A stretch of DNA of 64,000 bases from Paraburkholderia acidipaludis NBRC 101816 (GCF_000684975.1 NZ_BAXZ01000034.1:7099-71098); one strand, 5' to 3'; shown: positions 1 through 8,115, counted from the first letter of the stretch. Made by a program: numbers and translations. The notes: a model not told the origin generated them from the sequence alone.

Positions 1-121
1 TCGGGCACAGGGCGGCCGCCACCGGCGCCGGGCTGCTGCTGCCGCCCCCACCGCCGCCGCCGCCGCATGCGGCAAAGAGCGGTGCCGAGATGATGAGCGC
101 CGCAAAAATTTTGGTGTCCAT
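1..121 (-). CDS. Lipoprotein, N-terminal part (runs off the window)
   Basis: Only the first 40 codons are inside the window. The start codon is the ATG at 121-119. The peptide begins with a short basic/hydrophobic signal ending in a lipobox (LFAAC), so Cys19 should be lipidated and the protein anchored to a membrane. Eight glycines and a Ser/Pro/Ala linker follow. The next residues (ALCP) match the start of the mature domain of the neighbouring lipoprotein at 225-1601, so the two look like tandem paralogues of the DUF2957 lipoprotein type known from Burkholderia. Function is unknown; the identity beyond the lipoprotein signal is inferred from the neighbour. Confidence 0.7.
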   Translation of the reverse strand, partial: MDTKIFAALIISAPLFAACGGGGGGGGSSSPAPVAAALCP

Positions 122-224
122 ACTGCCTCTCCAGATCGTTTTTTGTGTTCGAGGACCGGCCCCCACCGGCCGGTCGTCCTCCCAGGTTCTCTGCCCTCAG
201 TGGCTTCGTAGGCCGAAGCGCATG

Positions 225-1601
225 CTATTGCGGCTGGATCAGCGCACCCACGCCGAAGTAAGGCGAATTCTGGGTGGTGCTGTTCGCGGAACTCGGCGTG
301 ACGCCGCCGTTCTCCTCGCCGTTGATGAAGACGCCGTAGAGGCCGCCCACGGCAATGAGACTGCCCGCGTTGCCCTGCGAGTCCGTCACGCCGATCAGGC
401 CCGGATGCGTCTGGGTGTAATCGAGCGCGAAGGTGCTCTCGGTCGTCATCGTCGAGGGCTTGAGGAAGCCGCCTTGCTGATCGTTGATGAGCGCCGCCGT
501 GTAGGCGAAGTTCGAGTCGGCGCCGATGTAGCTGCCGTTGAACGCGCCCGACTTGAGCGCCGTGGCGGGTGCGAGCAGCGCAATGCCCGATTCGTCGTCG
601 ATCTGCGGGATGAGGTTGGTGGCGCTGATTTCCGCCACATGGCCCGTGCGGACGACCACCGGCACGACGGCCCCATTCAGCTTGCCGAGAATGAGGTGCG
701 CGCTGGCCGTCGGGCTGCCGAACAGGGCGTTGGACGGCGTTTCGATCTGCGGGGCGTCGGTGCTCGTGAAGTAGCTGCCGTTCGGGTCGGCGGTCCAGGG
801 ATTCGCGGCGGTTTCGCAGCTCGTGTTGGTCGCGCCGCTCGGCACGCTGCAGTTTCCGCTGCTGTCATAGGACTCCTGAGCGACCTTGGCAGCGGCGGAA
901 AATTCGCTTGACGGCACGATGTGATAGAGCAGCGTGTTATACGAGCCCGCGAGATCGGTCAGGCTCGTGCTGACCGTGGAAAAGCCGATGAACGGATAGA
1001 AGTCGAAAGTGCGCGCGGGCTGGTTCGGGAACAGCAGATTTGCCTGGGAATCCCCATCGATATCGACCGTCGCGCCCGGTATGCCGCCGCCCGCCACGCC
1101 GAAACCGACATAGATGGTGGGCGGATTCTGGGCGTTGTACGCGGTCGTATAGCTCGTGCCGTTGAGCGTGCCGGTGCCGGCCTGGAGCTGGAACGCGCAG
1201 GCGATCTGCGAAGCCGAGGGCAGCGAGCCCGAAGGCGGATGCTGCACGGCGCCCGTGATGGTGAGGCCGGTGCGCGTGTTCTGCACCGAACTCGACGCGA
1301 GCGGTATGGGCGACGCAAGCCACGTGAGCTTGTACGTCATGGTGGTCGGGTTGATGTTGAGGCTCACGACTTCGCCGCTGCCGGCGCCGCCGAGATAGGT
1401 GTTGGCCGCGATCTGCGCATCGGTGGGGCACAAGGCCGTGGCGGCCGGCGCGCTCGCAGGCGGCCCCTGGTTGGAACATGTCGAGCCCGAGCATTGCGCG
1501 GGCGAGATGGGACCTGGGTTACTCGCGTTGCCACCTCCGCACGCGAGCAGCAAAGGACTGGCGACCATGGCTAGCGCCACGCCGCGGATCTTATCCAACA
1601 T
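225..1601 (-). CDS. Outer-surface lipoprotein, DUF2957-like
   Basis: This 458-residue protein starts with a classical lipoprotein signal (LLLAC, lipidated Cys21) followed by a Gly/Asn/Pro-rich linker. The rest is rich in Thr, Ser, Gly and Asn, has few charged residues and no membrane spans, which suits a beta-rich surface or periplasmic domain. A GGGAGG ribosome site lies 6-7 bases before the ATG at 1601. It resembles the Burkholderia DUF2957 family from memory; no enzyme motif is visible. It lies directly upstream of a second lipoprotein (1-121) in the same direction, separated by about 100 bases, so the two may be cotranscribed. Confidence 0.75.
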   Translation of the reverse strand: MLDKIRGVALAMVASPLLLACGGGNASNPGPISPAQCSGSTCSNQGPPASAPAATALCPTDAQIAANTYLGGAGSGEVVSLNINPTTMTYKLTWLASPIPLASSSVQNTRTGLTITGAVQHPPSGSLPSASQIACAFQLQAGTGTLNGTSYTTAYNAQNPPTIYVGFGVAGGGIPGATVDIDGDSQANLLFPNQPARTFDFYPFIGFSTVSTSLTDLAGSYNTLLYHIVPSSEFSAAAKVAQESYDSSGNCSVPSGATNTSCETAANPWTADPNGSYFTSTDAPQIETPSNALFGSPTASAHLILGKLNGAVVPVVVRTGHVAEISATNLIPQIDDESGIALLAPATALKSGAFNGSYIGADSNFAYTAALINDQQGGFLKPSTMTTESTFALDYTQTHPGLIGVTDSQGNAGSLIAVGGLYGVFINGEENGGVTPSSANSTTQNSPYFGVGALIQPQ

Positions 1602-1753
1602 GCGTTGCCTCCCTGTCTCTTATTTATGCGAAAGAGAGTGAATCATGACATCAGCGGCTGTCAATTGAACGAACCGTCTAAATCCGGGTGCCCTGTCTGA
1701 AGGGCTTGTCCCGTCTTGGTTTGCGAACAAGACACCGGGGTTTGTCCCGATGT

Positions 1754-1784
1754 GCCGCTTCGATATCAAGGAGACCGAAGCGGC
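1754..1784. repeat. Perfect 9-bp inverted repeat in the 1602-1900 spacer
   Basis: GCCGCTTCG at 1754-1762 pairs with CGAAGCGGC at 1776-1784 around a 13-base loop that contains AAGGAG. It lies in the 299-base spacer between the lipoprotein gene and the small secreted protein gene, about 115 bases before the latter. No T-run follows, so it is more likely a leader hairpin or operator than a terminator. The rest of the spacer holds nothing else I can name. Confidence 0.45.
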
Positions 1785-1900
1785 GCAGAGCAAACGGTGT
1801 TCCCGAGCGCACGAAACGGTGCGAATCGACAGCGAATTGAAAGAAGTTGCGCATTTAATGAGAGGTGCGGCGCAACCTCGTTGGGCCTGCGGGAGCCATC

Positions 1901-2362
1901 ATGCAAAACCTGATTGCAATATCGGCCGTTGGATTGTGCGTGTTGCTGCCGTCGGCCACGGCATACGCGCGAACCGACGTATGCAGGAAGGCCAGCGAGC
2001 AGGACATCGCTGCGCTGTTCGACCGCTGGAACGCGTCGCTTCGGACGGGCGATCCGGACAAGGTCGTGGCGAACTACGCGACGCGCTCGATTCTGCTGCC
2101 CACGGTGTCGAACGAACCGCGGCTCACGCCGGAAACCAAACGCGATTATTTCGTCGTATTCCTGAAGAAGAAGCCGGTGGGCAAGATCGACTCGAACTGG
2201 ATCGAGATCGACTGCAATACGGCCATCGACGCCGGGCTCTATACGTTCACGTTCGGCGACGGGTCGATCGTGCATGCGCGATATACGTTCACGTATCGCT
2301 GGAACGGCAAGCGCTGGCTGATCACGAGTCATCATTCGTCGGCGATGCCCGAATCGCAGTGA
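1901..2362 (+). CDS. Secreted CaMKII-association-domain-like protein (SgcJ/EcaC, DUF4440 fold)
   Basis: The protein has 153 residues. The ATG at 1901 is chosen because it follows a GGGAGCC ribosome site and opens directly into a signal peptide (hydrophobic ISAVGLCVLLPSATAYA, probable cleavage after AYA). The mature part has the cone-shaped NTF2-like layout of CaMKII-association-domain proteins: an N-terminal helix with ALFDRWNASL, the segment DPDKVVANYA, and C-terminal strands ending YRWNGKRWLITSHHSS. Such proteins are small exported proteins of uncertain function in Burkholderia; the SgcJ/EcaC 'oxidoreductase' label is not supported by any catalytic motif. It stands alone, followed by a 448-base spacer crowded with 18-mer repeats. 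Confidence 0.75.
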   Translation: MQNLIAISAVGLCVLLPSATAYARTDVCRKASEQDIAALFDRWNASLRTGDPDKVVANYATRSILLPTVSNEPRLTPETKRDYFVVFLKKKPVGKIDSNWIEIDCNTAIDAGLYTFTFGDGSIVHARYTFTYRWNGKRWLITSHHSSAMPESQ

Positions 2363-2380
2363 CCGGCCCTGCGCATGCAG

Positions 2381-2398
2381 GGTGAGGACATTCGGGAT
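2381..2398 (+). repeat. 18-mer intergenic repeat, copy 1
   Basis: GGTGAG GACATT CGGGAT. One mismatch in the second hexamer. Located 19 bases after the stop codon of the small secreted protein gene. Confidence 0.7.
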
Positions 2399-2424
2399 GC
2401 GCCGGCTCACGGTCGGCGAGCCTG

Positions 2425-2442
2425 GGTGAGAACTTTCGGGAG
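2425..2442 (+). repeat. 18-mer intergenic repeat, copy 2
   Basis: GGTGAG AACTTT CGGGAG. Both hexamers are exact; it begins 44 bases after copy 1. Confidence 0.8.
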
Positions 2443-2526
2443 CCGTTTGTGCAGGCGCACACCGCCTGGCCCGATGCGGTTCGCGTGAAAGCCGGCTCGT
2501 CGGCTGCGGCCTTTTCGAATTCTCAA

Positions 2527-2544
2527 GGTGAGAATCTGCGGGAG
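2527..2544 (+). repeat. 18-mer intergenic repeat, copy 3
   Basis: GGTGAG AATCTG CGGGAG. Both hexamers are exact and the copy is preceded by AA; the middle is the least T-rich of the set. Confidence 0.75.
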
Positions 2545-2644
2545 CAGTTTCTTCACTGCAGTGCGCGAACGCGCGTTGGACGCCGAACGGTTAGCCATTT
2601 TTCGCAATCCACGTCACCTTCGCCGACCTGCCGGAAAATTCAAA

Positions 2645-2662
2645 GGTGAGCTTTTTCGGGAC
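2645..2662 (+). repeat. 18-mer intergenic repeat, copy 4
   Basis: GGTGAG CTTTTT CGGGAC, preceded by CAAA. One mismatch at the last base. Confidence 0.8.
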
Positions 2663-2810
2663 CAACCCGTGCGATCGCGATCATTCGGCGATTCGCGCTA
2701 TAGTCGCTCGTGCTGCGACGCAGCAGACGCGTTGCGCGGCGGCCCGATCGCCGTCGTGCCGGCGCGCCCGGTTCCTGGCCGCGCTGCGCGGCCCGCCATG
2801 GAGTCCTGAG

Positions 2811-3830
2811 ATGGGCATCTTCGACCGACTTTGGCGTCCACGCGCCAAGGCGCCTCCCGTCACGCCGCAGATTCGCGCGCTGATCGAACGTTTGCTGGTG
2901 CTGAGCCCCTCGCTGAAGCTGGCGGACCGTTTTCGCGAGCGCCTGACGCCCGCGCTGGCGTGCTCGGTCGACTACGTGAGCCAGATCGTGCTCGGCCTGC
3001 CGCCGGCGCACGAAGCCAGCGCGTCGAACTGGCTCGGCGACCCCTATATTCATGCGTTCTTCGCGGCGCCGGACGAAATCGGGCGCGTGCTGAGCCGTTC
3101 GGCGGAACTGCACGCGTGGTTCAAGGCGCATCCGCTTGCGCACGAAACCTGGGCAGTGCTGAGCATGGCGATGACCGAGCGGCGCGTGCTCGGCGTGGAG
3201 CAGATGGGCGACACCGTGCATGCGGACGTCGCCCGGACGACGCTGAGTTTCGACGATCATCAGGTGCGCCTGTGCGGCGAAACGGAAAGCGGCCTGCGCG
3301 ACCAGATCGTGCAGCGTGTGGTCGAGCAGATTGCGCTGGAGGGGCTCGCGCAGATCAGTGCCGACGAGTCGCGCCGCGATGCGCTGGTCGAAGAGCGCGC
3401 GCTGCTGAAGACGCGCCTGCAACTGCTCAGGCGCCACGGAGCGGGTACGCACCGGATGCTGGGCGAAGGCGATGCCGGCGATGCCGCGGAATTCGTCAGG
3501 CTGGAGGCCGAAATCGCGGAGAACGAGCGCGCGCTGGGCGAACTCGGTTTGAGGACCGATGCGCTCGCGCGCGAACTCGACGTGATTTGCGATGTGCTCG
3601 ACCATCCCGCGCAGCATACGCATGTCGAGATGAAGCATGTGTGCCTGAATCCGATGAACGTGGTGATCGACGCGAATGCGGCTCCGGGCGGCGCGGAAAT
3701 CGTGTTCCCGCTTGCGCGCCTGCCGGCCAGCCCGCAGGGCGAGCGCGCGTTTTCGCTCATCCGTTTTGCTCGCATCGACCTCGTGCAGTCGTCCCCCGTG
3801 CTGAAGGAAAACAGCCGCTTCGTGATCTGA
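2811..3830 (+). CDS. Conserved hypothetical protein with C-terminal coiled coil
   Basis: The protein has 339 residues when started at the ATG at 2811 (MGIFDRLW), the first start with plausible codon use. No family was recognised. The first ~130 residues are helical and mixed, with no signal peptide or membrane span, so it is probably cytoplasmic. Residues about 190-270 are rich in Glu, Ala, Leu and Arg with heptad-like spacing (EERALLKTRLQLL, then LEAEIAENERALGEL), suggesting a coiled coil. The last ~60 residues are a compact domain containing the motif HVCLNPMN. It is flanked on both sides by 18-mer repeats, one starting on the base after its TGA, and it is not obviously in an operon. Function unknown. 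Confidence 0.65.
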   Translation: MGIFDRLWRPRAKAPPVTPQIRALIERLLVLSPSLKLADRFRERLTPALACSVDYVSQIVLGLPPAHEASASNWLGDPYIHAFFAAPDEIGRVLSRSAELHAWFKAHPLAHETWAVLSMAMTERRVLGVEQMGDTVHADVARTTLSFDDHQVRLCGETESGLRDQIVQRVVEQIALEGLAQISADESRRDALVEERALLKTRLQLLRRHGAGTHRMLGEGDAGDAAEFVRLEAEIAENERALGELGLRTDALARELDVICDVLDHPAQHTHVEMKHVCLNPMNVVIDANAAPGGAEIVFPLARLPASPQGERAFSLIRFARIDLVQSSPVLKENSRFVI

Positions 3831-3848
3831 GGTGAGCTTTTTCGGGGG
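3831..3848 (+). repeat. 18-mer intergenic repeat, copy 5
   Basis: GGTGAG CTTTTT CGGGGG. It starts on the base directly after the TGA stop of the hypothetical gene ending at 3830. Confidence 0.8.
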
Positions 3849-4011
3849 GCGGTGACGCCGATGGCAAGATGCGCCTGCGCCTGCGCCGGGGCACGATCTT
3901 GCCCCGCGATGGGAAGAATTTCCTGGCAGTCCCAGGTTCGTCGAAGGGAATTTTGCCGATCGGGACGCCTGACGGCGAGATTCGTCGCGTCGTGACGTGT
4001 CGGCGGCTATA

Positions 4012-4029
4012 GGTGAGTTTTTTCGGGAG
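4012..4029 (+). repeat. 18-mer intergenic repeat, copy 6
   Basis: GGTGAG TTTTTT CGGGAG, both hexamers exact. It lies in the 229-base spacer between the hypothetical gene and the 3' end of the molybdate transporter gene. Confidence 0.8.
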
Positions 4030-4048
4030 CATGCCCCGCTGCGTCAAA

Positions 4049-4066
4049 GGTGAGCCTTTTCAGGAA
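4049..4066 (+). repeat. 18-mer intergenic repeat, copy 7 (degenerate, overlaps a stop codon)
   Basis: GGTGAG CCTTTT CAGGAA, preceded by CAAA. The second hexamer is altered where it overlaps the last codons of the minus-strand permease-ATPase gene (stop at 4062-4060). It is the only copy that enters a gene. Confidence 0.65.
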
Positions 4067-5895
4067 CGCCGCATGGCCCATGCCGTCACGCCCTCGCGGT
4101 CGATCGAAAAACGCTGCATGTCTTCCGTCGTGCGCGGCGCGTCTTCGTCGGCGAGGTCGAAACGCTCGTTGCCGATCTCGATCGTGACATAGCGGTCGCC
4201 ATGCCGCAGCGCGTGGCCGGCCGGTGTTCCGGTCCATGCGCCGTCGTTCGCCGTGCGCAGCGCGCGCGGCGACACCCGCCACATCACGCGCGTGCCCACG
4301 GCGAGCGAGGCGTCGCCGCACGGCAGGCGCAGGCCCTTGACCGTTTCGATCTCGCCCGGCGCCCGCACGATGCCTTCGCCGACGTTGTGCAGGCCGAGCA
4401 GCTCGGCCACGCGCAGCGTAGCGGGTCGGGCGAAGACTTCGTCGATGGGGCCCGCCTGCAGTACGCGGCCTTGTTCGATCACGAGCACTTCGTCGGCAAG
4501 CAGCGCGGCTTCGTCGGGATCGTGCGTGACGATCACCGTCACCGCGTCGATCTCGCGCTGCAGCTCGCGCAACGATTGCTGGAGGCGCCGGCGTCGCGGC
4601 GTGTCGAGCGCGGCGAACGGCTCGTCGAAGAGCAGCAGCTGGCTGTGGCGCGTGAGCGCGCGAGCAAGCGCGACGCGCTGGCGCTGGCCGAACGAGAGCT
4701 CGCGCGGCAAGCGGCCCGTGAGCGTGCCGAGGCCCAGATGCGCGAGCCAGTAGCGCGCGCTGGCGGCGTCCGCGCCCACCGGAAACGCAAGTTGCTGCGC
4801 GACCGTCATGTGCGGGAAGAGGCCGTAGTCCTGCGGCATGTAGCCAATCTGGCGGCGCTCGGGCGGCAGCGCGCCCAGGTCGGCGCCGCCCAGCGTGACC
4901 GATCCCGCGTCGTTGGGCTCGAGGCCCGCGATGATACGCAGTGCGAGCGATTTGCCCGAGCCCGACGGCCCGATGATGGCGAGCCGCCGCGTGACCGGGC
5001 GCCACGCCACGTCGAGACTGAACGCGCCGAGACGCCGCTCCACCTCGAACGCAAGGCGCAGGGCGGCTGCCACGCGCACGGGCGCGGCCGGCGCAAAGCT
5101 GGCGGGCTCGTCGCCGTTGTCGGGCGAGGCCGCGAGCGCCGTGCGCACGCCACGGCTATAGACCGAGAGCGCGGCGCAGACGATCGCGATGACGAGCGTC
5201 GGCAGCAGCAGCGGCATCATCGCAGGCAGCCCCTGGCCGCCGAACACGACGTAGGTATAAACGGGCAGCGAATAAGGGTGATACGCAACCATCACGGTGG
5301 CGCCGAACTCGCCGAATGCGCGCAGCCAGGCGAGCGCGAGCCCGGCGCGAATCGCGGGCCATGCGATGGGCAGCGTGACGCGAAGGAAGCGGCTGCCTGC
5401 GTGATGGCCGAGCGTGGCGGCCACGTCGTCGTAGACGGGATCGACGGCCGCGAACGCGGAACGCGCGGCGATGATCAGAAACGGCGCGGCGACGAAAGTT
5501 TCGGCGAGCACGATGCCCGTGAAGGAGTCGGTGAGCGTCCCGCCGAAGAGCTGGCCGATCGCGCTATACGGACCGACCAGAAAGAGCAGCAGCACGCCGC
5601 TCGTGAGCGGCGGCAGCGCGAGCGGCAACTGCACGACGAAGCCGAGCAGCGCCACCGCACGCGAGCGCGAGCGCGCGAGCCAGTAGCCGAGCGGCACGCC
5701 CAGCACGAGGATGACGAGCGCCGCGACGCTCGCGCTCGCCACCGAAACGCCCACCGCCGACCCCATCGTGGGCCAGTCGACGCCCTTCCAGTCGGCCGCG
5801 CCGATCTGCGGGAGGCTGGCGACGAAGGGCGCGCAGAGATAGACGGCGAGCAGCGCGCCGAGCCACAGCAACGGCCGCGCGGCGCCTTGTTTCAC
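4060..5895 (-). CDS. modBC: Molybdate/tungstate ABC transporter, fused permease and ATPase
   Basis: A 611-residue fusion of the two inner-membrane transporter subunits. Residues about 10-250 are a ModB-type permease with several hydrophobic spans and the cytoplasmic loop sequence LRAFGEFGATVMV, which contacts the ATPase. After a linker, residues about 275-480 form the ATPase: Walker A GPSGSGKS near 308, signature LSFGQ near 398, Walker B LLLFDEP near 418 and the H-loop VTHD. The last ~110 residues are a degenerate TOBE-like regulatory tail. The gene overlaps the end of the binding-protein gene by four bases (ATGA), indicating translational coupling. Molybdate is inferred from the neighbouring Mop, NifQ and ModE-like genes; tungstate is possible because the binding protein looks WtpA-like. 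Confidence 0.88.
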   Translation of the reverse strand: MKQGAARPLLWLGALLAVYLCAPFVASLPQIGAADWKGVDWPTMGSAVGVSVASASVAALVILVLGVPLGYWLARSRSRAVALLGFVVQLPLALPPLTSGVLLLFLVGPYSAIGQLFGGTLTDSFTGIVLAETFVAAPFLIIAARSAFAAVDPVYDDVAATLGHHAGSRFLRVTLPIAWPAIRAGLALAWLRAFGEFGATVMVAYHPYSLPVYTYVVFGGQGLPAMMPLLLPTLVIAIVCAALSVYSRGVRTALAASPDNGDEPASFAPAAPVRVAAALRLAFEVERRLGAFSLDVAWRPVTRRLAIIGPSGSGKSLALRIIAGLEPNDAGSVTLGGADLGALPPERRQIGYMPQDYGLFPHMTVAQQLAFPVGADAASARYWLAHLGLGTLTGRLPRELSFGQRQRVALARALTRHSQLLLFDEPFAALDTPRRRRLQQSLRELQREIDAVTVIVTHDPDEAALLADEVLVIEQGRVLQAGPIDEVFARPATLRVAELLGLHNVGEGIVRAPGEIETVKGLRLPCGDASLAVGTRVMWRVSPRALRTANDGAWTGTPAGHALRHGDRYVTIEIGNERFDLADEDAPRTTEDMQRFSIDREGVTAWAMRRS

Positions 5896-6782
5896 GGTTG
5901 CTGTTGCGCGGCGTCGATCACGGCCTGCACCGAAGGCGGAATGGCCGAGGTGTTGCCCTGCACGGCGGGCTTCGTCACGTCCACGCCGTGCTCCGCGAGC
6001 AGCTTGCGACCTTCGGCGCTCAGCAGGAAGTTCACGAAGCGCGCGGCGCCTGCGCTGTTCGGCGCATTGTTGAGGATCGTGAGTGTGTAGTTGGCCTTGA
6101 TATTCAGTTCGGGCGCGGGATGGACCGAGGGGATCTTGAGGTCGGAGGTCTCGGTCGAGTAGAAGAAGCCCGCGTCGAGCTGACCGGATTGCAGGCGGCC
6201 GACCAGCGTTTCTTCCGGCAGGACCTGGTCGGGATTCTCAGGCGTACCGAGCGTTTTTTCGACGAGATCCGGCTGGTGATAGGCCTCGGCGGCCTTGGTC
6301 ATGAGTTCGACCGTGAAGGCGCCCTTCGGATCGAGCCTGGGATCGGTGCGGCCAAGACGCAGGCCCGGCTCGCGCAGCACGGCGTCCCACTTCTTCGTCT
6401 TGAAGTCGGCGGCGAAGCGGCTCTTCGGGCTATAGCCGATCAACAGCGGCGACTCCGCGAAATCGACGTACCACGAAACATAGTTGCCGTTCGCCTCGCC
6501 CGTCAGGTTCGCGTTGACCTTGGGGCTCGCGCTGATGAACACGTCGCCGCGGCGCAGCTTGCCCTTGATCTCGTTGGCGATCTTGTTCGAGCCGGCCGCG
6601 TAGCCCTTGAAATGCAGGCCCGTTTCCTTTTCGAATGCCGGGCCCACGCTCTTTTCCATGAGGTTCACGAGCGAACCGGCGTACAGCACGTTGACGTCGT
6701 CGTTGTCGGCCGCCGTGGCGCTCGCGCTCGCGCCGAGCACGCCGGCGACCACGATCACAGAAGCAATCAGCTTGCGAACCAT
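5892..6782 (-). CDS. modA: Molybdate/tungstate ABC transporter periplasmic binding protein
   Basis: The protein has 296 residues with a cleavable signal peptide (VIVVAGVLGASASATA, cleavage near residue 24). The mature protein starts DVNVLYAGSLVNLME; the YAGSL motif is characteristic of WtpA/ModA-type oxyanion receptors, in which Ser residues bind the anion. GSNKIANEI and the late segment PNSAGAARFVNFLLS also fit this family. It is the first gene of the minus-strand pair, with its stop overlapping the start of the fused permease-ATPase. A ModE-like palindrome lies 16-41 bases upstream, so repression by molybdate is likely. Molybdate versus tungstate cannot be decided from sequence. Confidence 0.85.
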   Translation of the reverse strand: MVRKLIASVIVVAGVLGASASATAADNDDVNVLYAGSLVNLMEKSVGPAFEKETGLHFKGYAAGSNKIANEIKGKLRRGDVFISASPKVNANLTGEANGNYVSWYVDFAESPLLIGYSPKSRFAADFKTKKWDAVLREPGLRLGRTDPRLDPKGAFTVELMTKAAEAYHQPDLVEKTLGTPENPDQVLPEETLVGRLQSGQLDAGFFYSTETSDLKIPSVHPAPELNIKANYTLTILNNAPNSAGAARFVNFLLSAEGRKLLAEHGVDVTKPAVQGNTSAIPPSVQAVIDAAQQQP

Positions 6783-6797
6783 GTTGGTTTCCCCGCA

Positions 6798-6823
6798 GCG
6801 TTATAAAGGTCGATATATTACGC
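6798..6823. promoter_or_regulatory. Candidate ModE operator
   Basis: The site is an imperfect palindrome with left arm GCGTTATA (6798-6805) and right arm TATTACGC (6816-6823) around a 10-base centre. The outer CG-to-CG span is 24 bases, which matches my memory of the E. coli modA operator (CGTTATAT to ACATAACG). It lies just upstream of the binding-protein gene and facing the mop gene. A second half-site, CTATTACGC, occurs at 6868-6876. No binding data exist here; the assignment rests on arm sequence, spacing and context. Confidence 0.6.
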
Positions 6824-6976
6824 TGGACTCGCGGCTTCCTGCACCTGGCCGGATGGCCAATTCTCACTATTACGCCTGTGCATGACACGGACGCGCTTGT
6901 ACACTGAATCTCTTCCGTTCAACCCGAGCTGCGTTCGCGCCTTGCCGCGAGCGCGCGACCCACGAGGGAGAGGCTC

Positions 6977-7405
6977 ATGCGTACCAGTGCCCGTAACCAC
7001 TTCTCCGGCCAGATCAGCGCGGTCAAGACCGGCGCCGTCAACGACGAAGTGACGCTGCGCGTCGACGGCGGTCTCGAGATCGTCGCGGTCATCACGCACG
7101 GCAGCGCCATGTCGCTCGGCCTTGCGGCCGGCAAGCCGGCATTCGCGCTCGTGAAGGCTTCGTCGGTGATCGTCATGGTGGACGGCGATGCCACCCAGGT
7201 GTCCACGCGCAACGTGGTGGCGGGCTCGGTTGCCGCGGTCACGAAGGGCGCCGTGAACGCCGAGGTCGTGATCGCCGCGCCCGGCGGCGCGCAGATCGCG
7301 GCGATCGTGACCAACGAGAGCGTCGATCGCCTTGGCCTTGCGGCGGGCAAGGCCGTCGCGGCGCTGTTCAAGGCGTCGAGCGTGATCGTGGGAGTGGATG
7401 GGTAG
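6977..7405 (+). CDS. mop: Molbindin with two Mop domains
   Basis: The protein has 142 residues made of two tandem Mop (TOBE-like) domains, about residues 5-70 and 75-141. Each repeats the same signature: an Arg-Asn start, a GAVN segment followed by a beta strand, SLGLAAGK or RLGLAAGK, then KASSVIV. Di-Mop molbindins bind molybdate or tungstate in the cytoplasm at subunit interfaces and buffer or store it for cofactor synthesis. It is the first gene of the plus-strand arm, divergent from the transporter and sharing the ModE-like operator region, so coordinated control by molybdenum is likely. The NifQ-like gene follows 30 bases downstream. Confidence 0.9.
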   Translation: MRTSARNHFSGQISAVKTGAVNDEVTLRVDGGLEIVAVITHGSAMSLGLAAGKPAFALVKASSVIVMVDGDATQVSTRNVVAGSVAAVTKGAVNAEVVIAAPGGAQIAAIVTNESVDRLGLAAGKAVAALFKASSVIVGVDG

Positions 7406-7435
7406 GTTCCCCTGTTTGTCCGCGCTTCGACGGCC

Positions 7436-8056
7436 ATGAACGTCGCGCCGGTTCCGCCATCCAGCTTCGAGCATCGCGCTGCGGCGCGCAGTGCCGAACT
7501 GCTGGGCATCGACGATAGCGCGCCCGTGCCGCCCGCCTTCGATGCCCGGCTTTTCGCCCGGCTCGTCGCGGCGCGCGAGGCGCGCGGCGAACTCGCGCTG
7601 CTCGGGCTGACGGCCGGGCAACTGGCGAGCCTCGCGGAGCGTCATTTCGACTTCGCAGCGGGTGCGGCGCCGCTTGCGCAGTCGGCCGGCAAAGCTCTCG
7701 TGAATGTCGTCGACGAAGCGGGCGCCGCCTACGCGGCCTCGATGCGTGCGTTCCTGATCGCTCACGCCGCGCCCGAGGTCGACAGCGAGGACGCTCGCTG
7801 CCTCGCGGCGATCGTCGCGAACGCCTGCCTGCGCCCCGATCACCTGTGGCGCGACCTCGGCCTCTCCGGCCGCGGCGACGTCACCGCCATGCTCGAACGC
7901 TACTTTCCCGCAATGGTCGCGCGCAATGCCGAAGGATTGCGCTGGAAGAAGCTGCTCGCACGCGAACTCGCGCTTGCCACGGGCGGCACGCCCGGACCGG
8001 CGCCGGGCTGCCCGGGCTGCGAGGACTTCGGCTTCTGCTTTCCGCCCGGGCCTTGA
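7436..8056 (+). CDS. nifQ: NifQ-like molybdenum-handling protein
   Basis: The protein has 206 residues. The C-terminal half carries the NifQ hallmarks: RPDHLWRDLGL, ERYFPAMVARN, LRWKKLL and a terminal cysteine cluster. NifQ is an Fe-S protein that delivers molybdenum for nitrogenase FeMo-cofactor synthesis. The usual cluster is C-x4-C-x2-C-x5-C; here Cys192, Cys195 and Cys201 are present but the first position (187) is Gly, so one ligand is missing. The N-terminal ~100 residues are divergent and Ala-rich. No other nif genes are in the window, and the gene sits inside a molybdate uptake/storage cluster. It may therefore serve general molybdenum trafficking rather than nitrogen fixation. Confidence 0.85.
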   Translation: MNVAPVPPSSFEHRAAARSAELLGIDDSAPVPPAFDARLFARLVAAREARGELALLGLTAGQLASLAERHFDFAAGAAPLAQSAGKALVNVVDEAGAAYAASMRAFLIAHAAPEVDSEDARCLAAIVANACLRPDHLWRDLGLSGRGDVTAMLERYFPAMVARNAEGLRWKKLLARELALATGGTPGPAPGCPGCEDFGFCFPPGP

Positions 8057-8115
8057 GCGTTTTCGCGAAGGCTGGCCGCAGCGACGCGGATGACGCATCG
8101 TGTATGCTTGCGCGC

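Larger units (their letters stand above)
2363..2810. other. Non-coding spacer carrying four 18-mer repeats
   Basis: No convincing gene is present in this 448-base stretch. It contains four plus-strand copies of the GGTGAG-N6-CGGGAG repeat (from 2381, 2425, 2527 and 2645), the densest cluster in the window. The open frame entering the next gene from 2646 has no ribosome site and poor codon use before the ATG at 2811, so I treat the region upstream of 2811 as untranslated. Confidence 0.55.

Noticed and set aside
3850..4014. A 50-codon frame ending in a TAG that overlaps repeat copy 6
   Set aside because: No start codon with a ribosome site and no recognisable homology; kept as spacer.
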